From: Gari tellinella
Taxonomy: Eukaryota > Mollusca > Bivalvia > Cardiida > Psammobiidae
DNA length: 64,000 bases
Direction of reading: 5' to 3'
Assembly: GCA_922989275.2 (NCBI GenBank)
Contig: OV277856.1
Coordinates: 53,205,358 to 53,269,357, forward strand
Of this stretch, positions 62,831 through 64,000 are shown piece after piece. Positions within the stretch are counted from its first letter, which is position 1, and each line of letters starts with the position of its first letter. Below the pieces are notes generated by a model that saw only the letters and a list, made by a program, of their open reading frames with translations, was not told the origin of the DNA and ran no database searches. Both the position numbers and the translations under genes were made by a program.

Positions 62831-63047
62831 CAGTGGAGAAGACGCTATTCTTTTCCAATGAAGCGTTTACGCCAAAACTGTTATTTTCATTGAAAACAGT
62901 TTGGAGCCAGATCAGGCTTTAAATTAAACTGTCACACAGATTGAAATGAACATGCAGAATCGTCATTAACTTGTCCTTTCACCATTTTATTACAATGCGT
63001 TTGCGTTTCGTTTGCGTTCAAATGGGAAAGAAACTTCTTCTCCATTG
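62831..63047 (-). mobile_element. Older TA1 copy, hairpin deleted, minus
   Basis: CAGTGGAGAAGACGCTATTC; the hairpin is reduced to GTTTGGAGCCAGATCAGGCT then TTAAATTAAACTGTC; ends TTCTCCATTG-TA. Confidence 0.8.
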
Positions 63048-63135
63048 TAAAAACAATCCCTGAAAAGTCAAAACATGACGATATTTATATGCAAACCTGA
63101 AATTCCAGTTTTAAATGCCACGAGTCAGTGAGTTA

Positions 63136-63379
63136 CAGTGAACGAGACGTCATTGTTTCCCACCCGTTTAAACGAATCTGGACGCAAACACAATTTTGCA
63201 ATTTGATGAAGAAAATAACAGATGTTTGAACATGTTAACATGAGTCGTCAATATGTTCAAACATCTGTCATTTTCTGGTCAGGGATTACCAGGCATCTGA
63301 TCAAACTCCTAAATGTTTGCAATGGAAGTAGAAGATTAAGCGCAATCGCGTTTATAAGAAAATAACATCTTCTCCACTG
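63136..63379 (+). mobile_element. TA1 derivative with a new inner palindrome, next to exon 3
   Basis: CAGTGAACGAGACG to CTTCTCCACTG. Between the arms, 63211-63233 and 63253-63275 form a new 23-bp inverted repeat (AACAGATGTTTGAACAT / ATGTTCAAACATCTGT) not found in other copies. It ends 27 bases before the exon 3 acceptor boundary. Confidence 0.8.
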
Positions 63380-63406
63380 TTAAGTAGTTTTGTATTCTAT
63401 TTACAG

Positions 63407-63756
63407 AGACGAAGTATGTAAAGAAAAACGAAGGACGAGGAGAAAGATGGAAAAAGAAGAAAGAAAACGCCGAAAACAGATGGAGAAGAAGAAGCGAAGA
63501 GAGGAGAGACTGAGACTGAAGAAACTGAAGGCGGAGAAACGTCAGAAAATGAAGAAGGAGAAGAAATCCAAACGAAAACACAGCATGAACAAACCCGTAG
63601 CCGCTTCTGACGATACAGTTGACAGTGACGTCATGGATAAGAACTTTTACAAATTTTACAAGGCCAAGGAAAGGCTTAAACGGGCAGCAACAGCAAGACC
63701 TGAGAGGATCTGGGAATATGGTGTTATACCATACGAAATCGAGGCTAACTTTAGCG
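63407..63756 (+). CDS. Tolloid/BMP1-like metalloprotease, coding exon 3 (prodomain end and protease start)
   Basis: Encodes residues 139-255 plus one base. Residues 144-197 are extremely rich in Lys, Arg and Glu (e.g. [20 protein letters not shown]), predicted to be helical. Residues 228-231 are RLKR, a furin-type site. The mature protease should begin at A232: [20 protein letters not shown], then ANFSG, closely matching the start of tolloid/BMP1 astacin domains (RPER.W..GVIPY.I..NF.G). The zinc motif HExxHxxGxxH is not in the window. Acceptor TATTTACAG; donor GCG|GTAAGC at 63757. The propeptide of about 231 residues is roughly twice that of human BMP1. Confidence 0.9.
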
Positions 63757-64000
63757 GTAAGCATAACTATTATATATCGTGTTTAACGATAACGAAGTCA
63801 TAAATGTACTACATTGGATATTTCACTCTTTAAAACGTGCATGTTATCTATTGAAAAAAAAACCTGCTTGCAATGGAAATAATAGGTTTTAGCATTATTA
63901 ACACATTTACTGGGAAAGAACAGCGTATTTTCCACTGTGTTAAAGTTATGGAACTACAGTGGAGAATCTGTTATTCTTTCCCGTTTAAACGCAAACATAC
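63757..64000 (+). other. Start of intron 3
   Basis: GTAAGC donor. Contains an old TA1 plus right end (63860-63938, CTTGCAATGGAAATAATAGG to TTTTCCACTG) and the next full copy. Confidence 0.75.
63957..64000 (+). mobile_element. TA1 MITE, cut by window edge, plus
   Basis: CAGTGGAGAATCTGTTATTC then CCCGTTTAAACGCAAAC. Its start is intact and TA-flanked. Confidence 0.85.

Larger units (their letters stand above)
57975..63406 (+). other. Intron 2 of the tolloid-like gene (about 5.4 kb)
   Basis: Donor GTAGGTAA; acceptor TTGTATTCTATTTACAG. Occupied almost end to end by MITEs: five TA1-type copies or composites, three TTAA-B, one TA-E and one H element. Confidence 0.8.

Overview
The window looks like nuclear DNA of a bivalve mollusc. 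The genus is not certain; a dreissenid-type genome is a guess. The evidence is low G+C, frequent ACATGTA words, the 'AGCTCACCTG' dispersed repeat common in bivalves, mollusc-type tRNA-derived SINEs, and a spliced animal gene. There is essentially one protein-coding gene, on the + strand: the 5' end of a tolloid/BMP1-type astacin metalloprotease. Three coding exons can be read: 1133-1289 (signal peptide), 57716-57974 (FxGDI prodomain motif) and 63407-63756 (Lys-rich prodomain, furin site RLKR, start of the protease domain). Both splice junctions join in phase, giving 255 codons plus one base. The first intron is about 56.4 kb, the second about 5.4 kb, and the third runs off the window. The zinc-binding part of the protease and any CUB/EGF domains lie downstream.

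Almost everything else is short non-autonomous DNA transposons (MITEs) inside these introns. Family names are coined here. TA1: 246 bp, TA target site, ends CAGTGGAGAATCTG, about 50 copies or fragments; 'plus' means the arm with GTTTAAACGCAAACG comes first. TTAA-A, TTAA-B and TTAA-D: TTAA target site, ends CCCTTT...AAAGGG, each with a different central hairpin. TA-E (ends CAGTG...AAACCGG), TA-P (pogo-like ends CAGTAAAACCTCTC), TA-F (ends CAGTG.TCCCT..ACAACG), and families G, H and I. Most carry one of two kinds of roughly 65-75 bp near-perfect hairpin: 'AAACAGTTT' hairpins (types A, D and the TA1 core) and 'AAAGCAGG' hairpins (types B and C).

Layout: 0-1.1 kb is the 5' flank; 1.3-24 kb is TA1/TTAA/I/H elements, a broken LINE at 12.0-12.8 kb and a 49-bp satellite at 14.6-16.0 kb; 24.2-29.1 kb is a 4.9-kb imperfect palindrome; 29-44 kb is more MITEs and AGCTCACCTG-type tandem elements; 44.65-47.95 kb is a 102-bp minisatellite built from six 17-bp subunits; 48-57.7 kb holds SINEs, an inverted pair of TTATGTAC-type arrays and microsatellites; 57.7-64 kb is exons 2 and 3 with MITEs packed close to the splice sites.

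The most unusual signal is the hairpin system. The same hairpin type occurs in transposons with unrelated ends. One TTAA-D copy lacks the hairpin altogether. Three copies of host element G carry two different hairpin types beside the same host sequence. Stem substitutions occur as complementary pairs in both arms. This suggests hairpins that behave as exchangeable, self-correcting cassettes.
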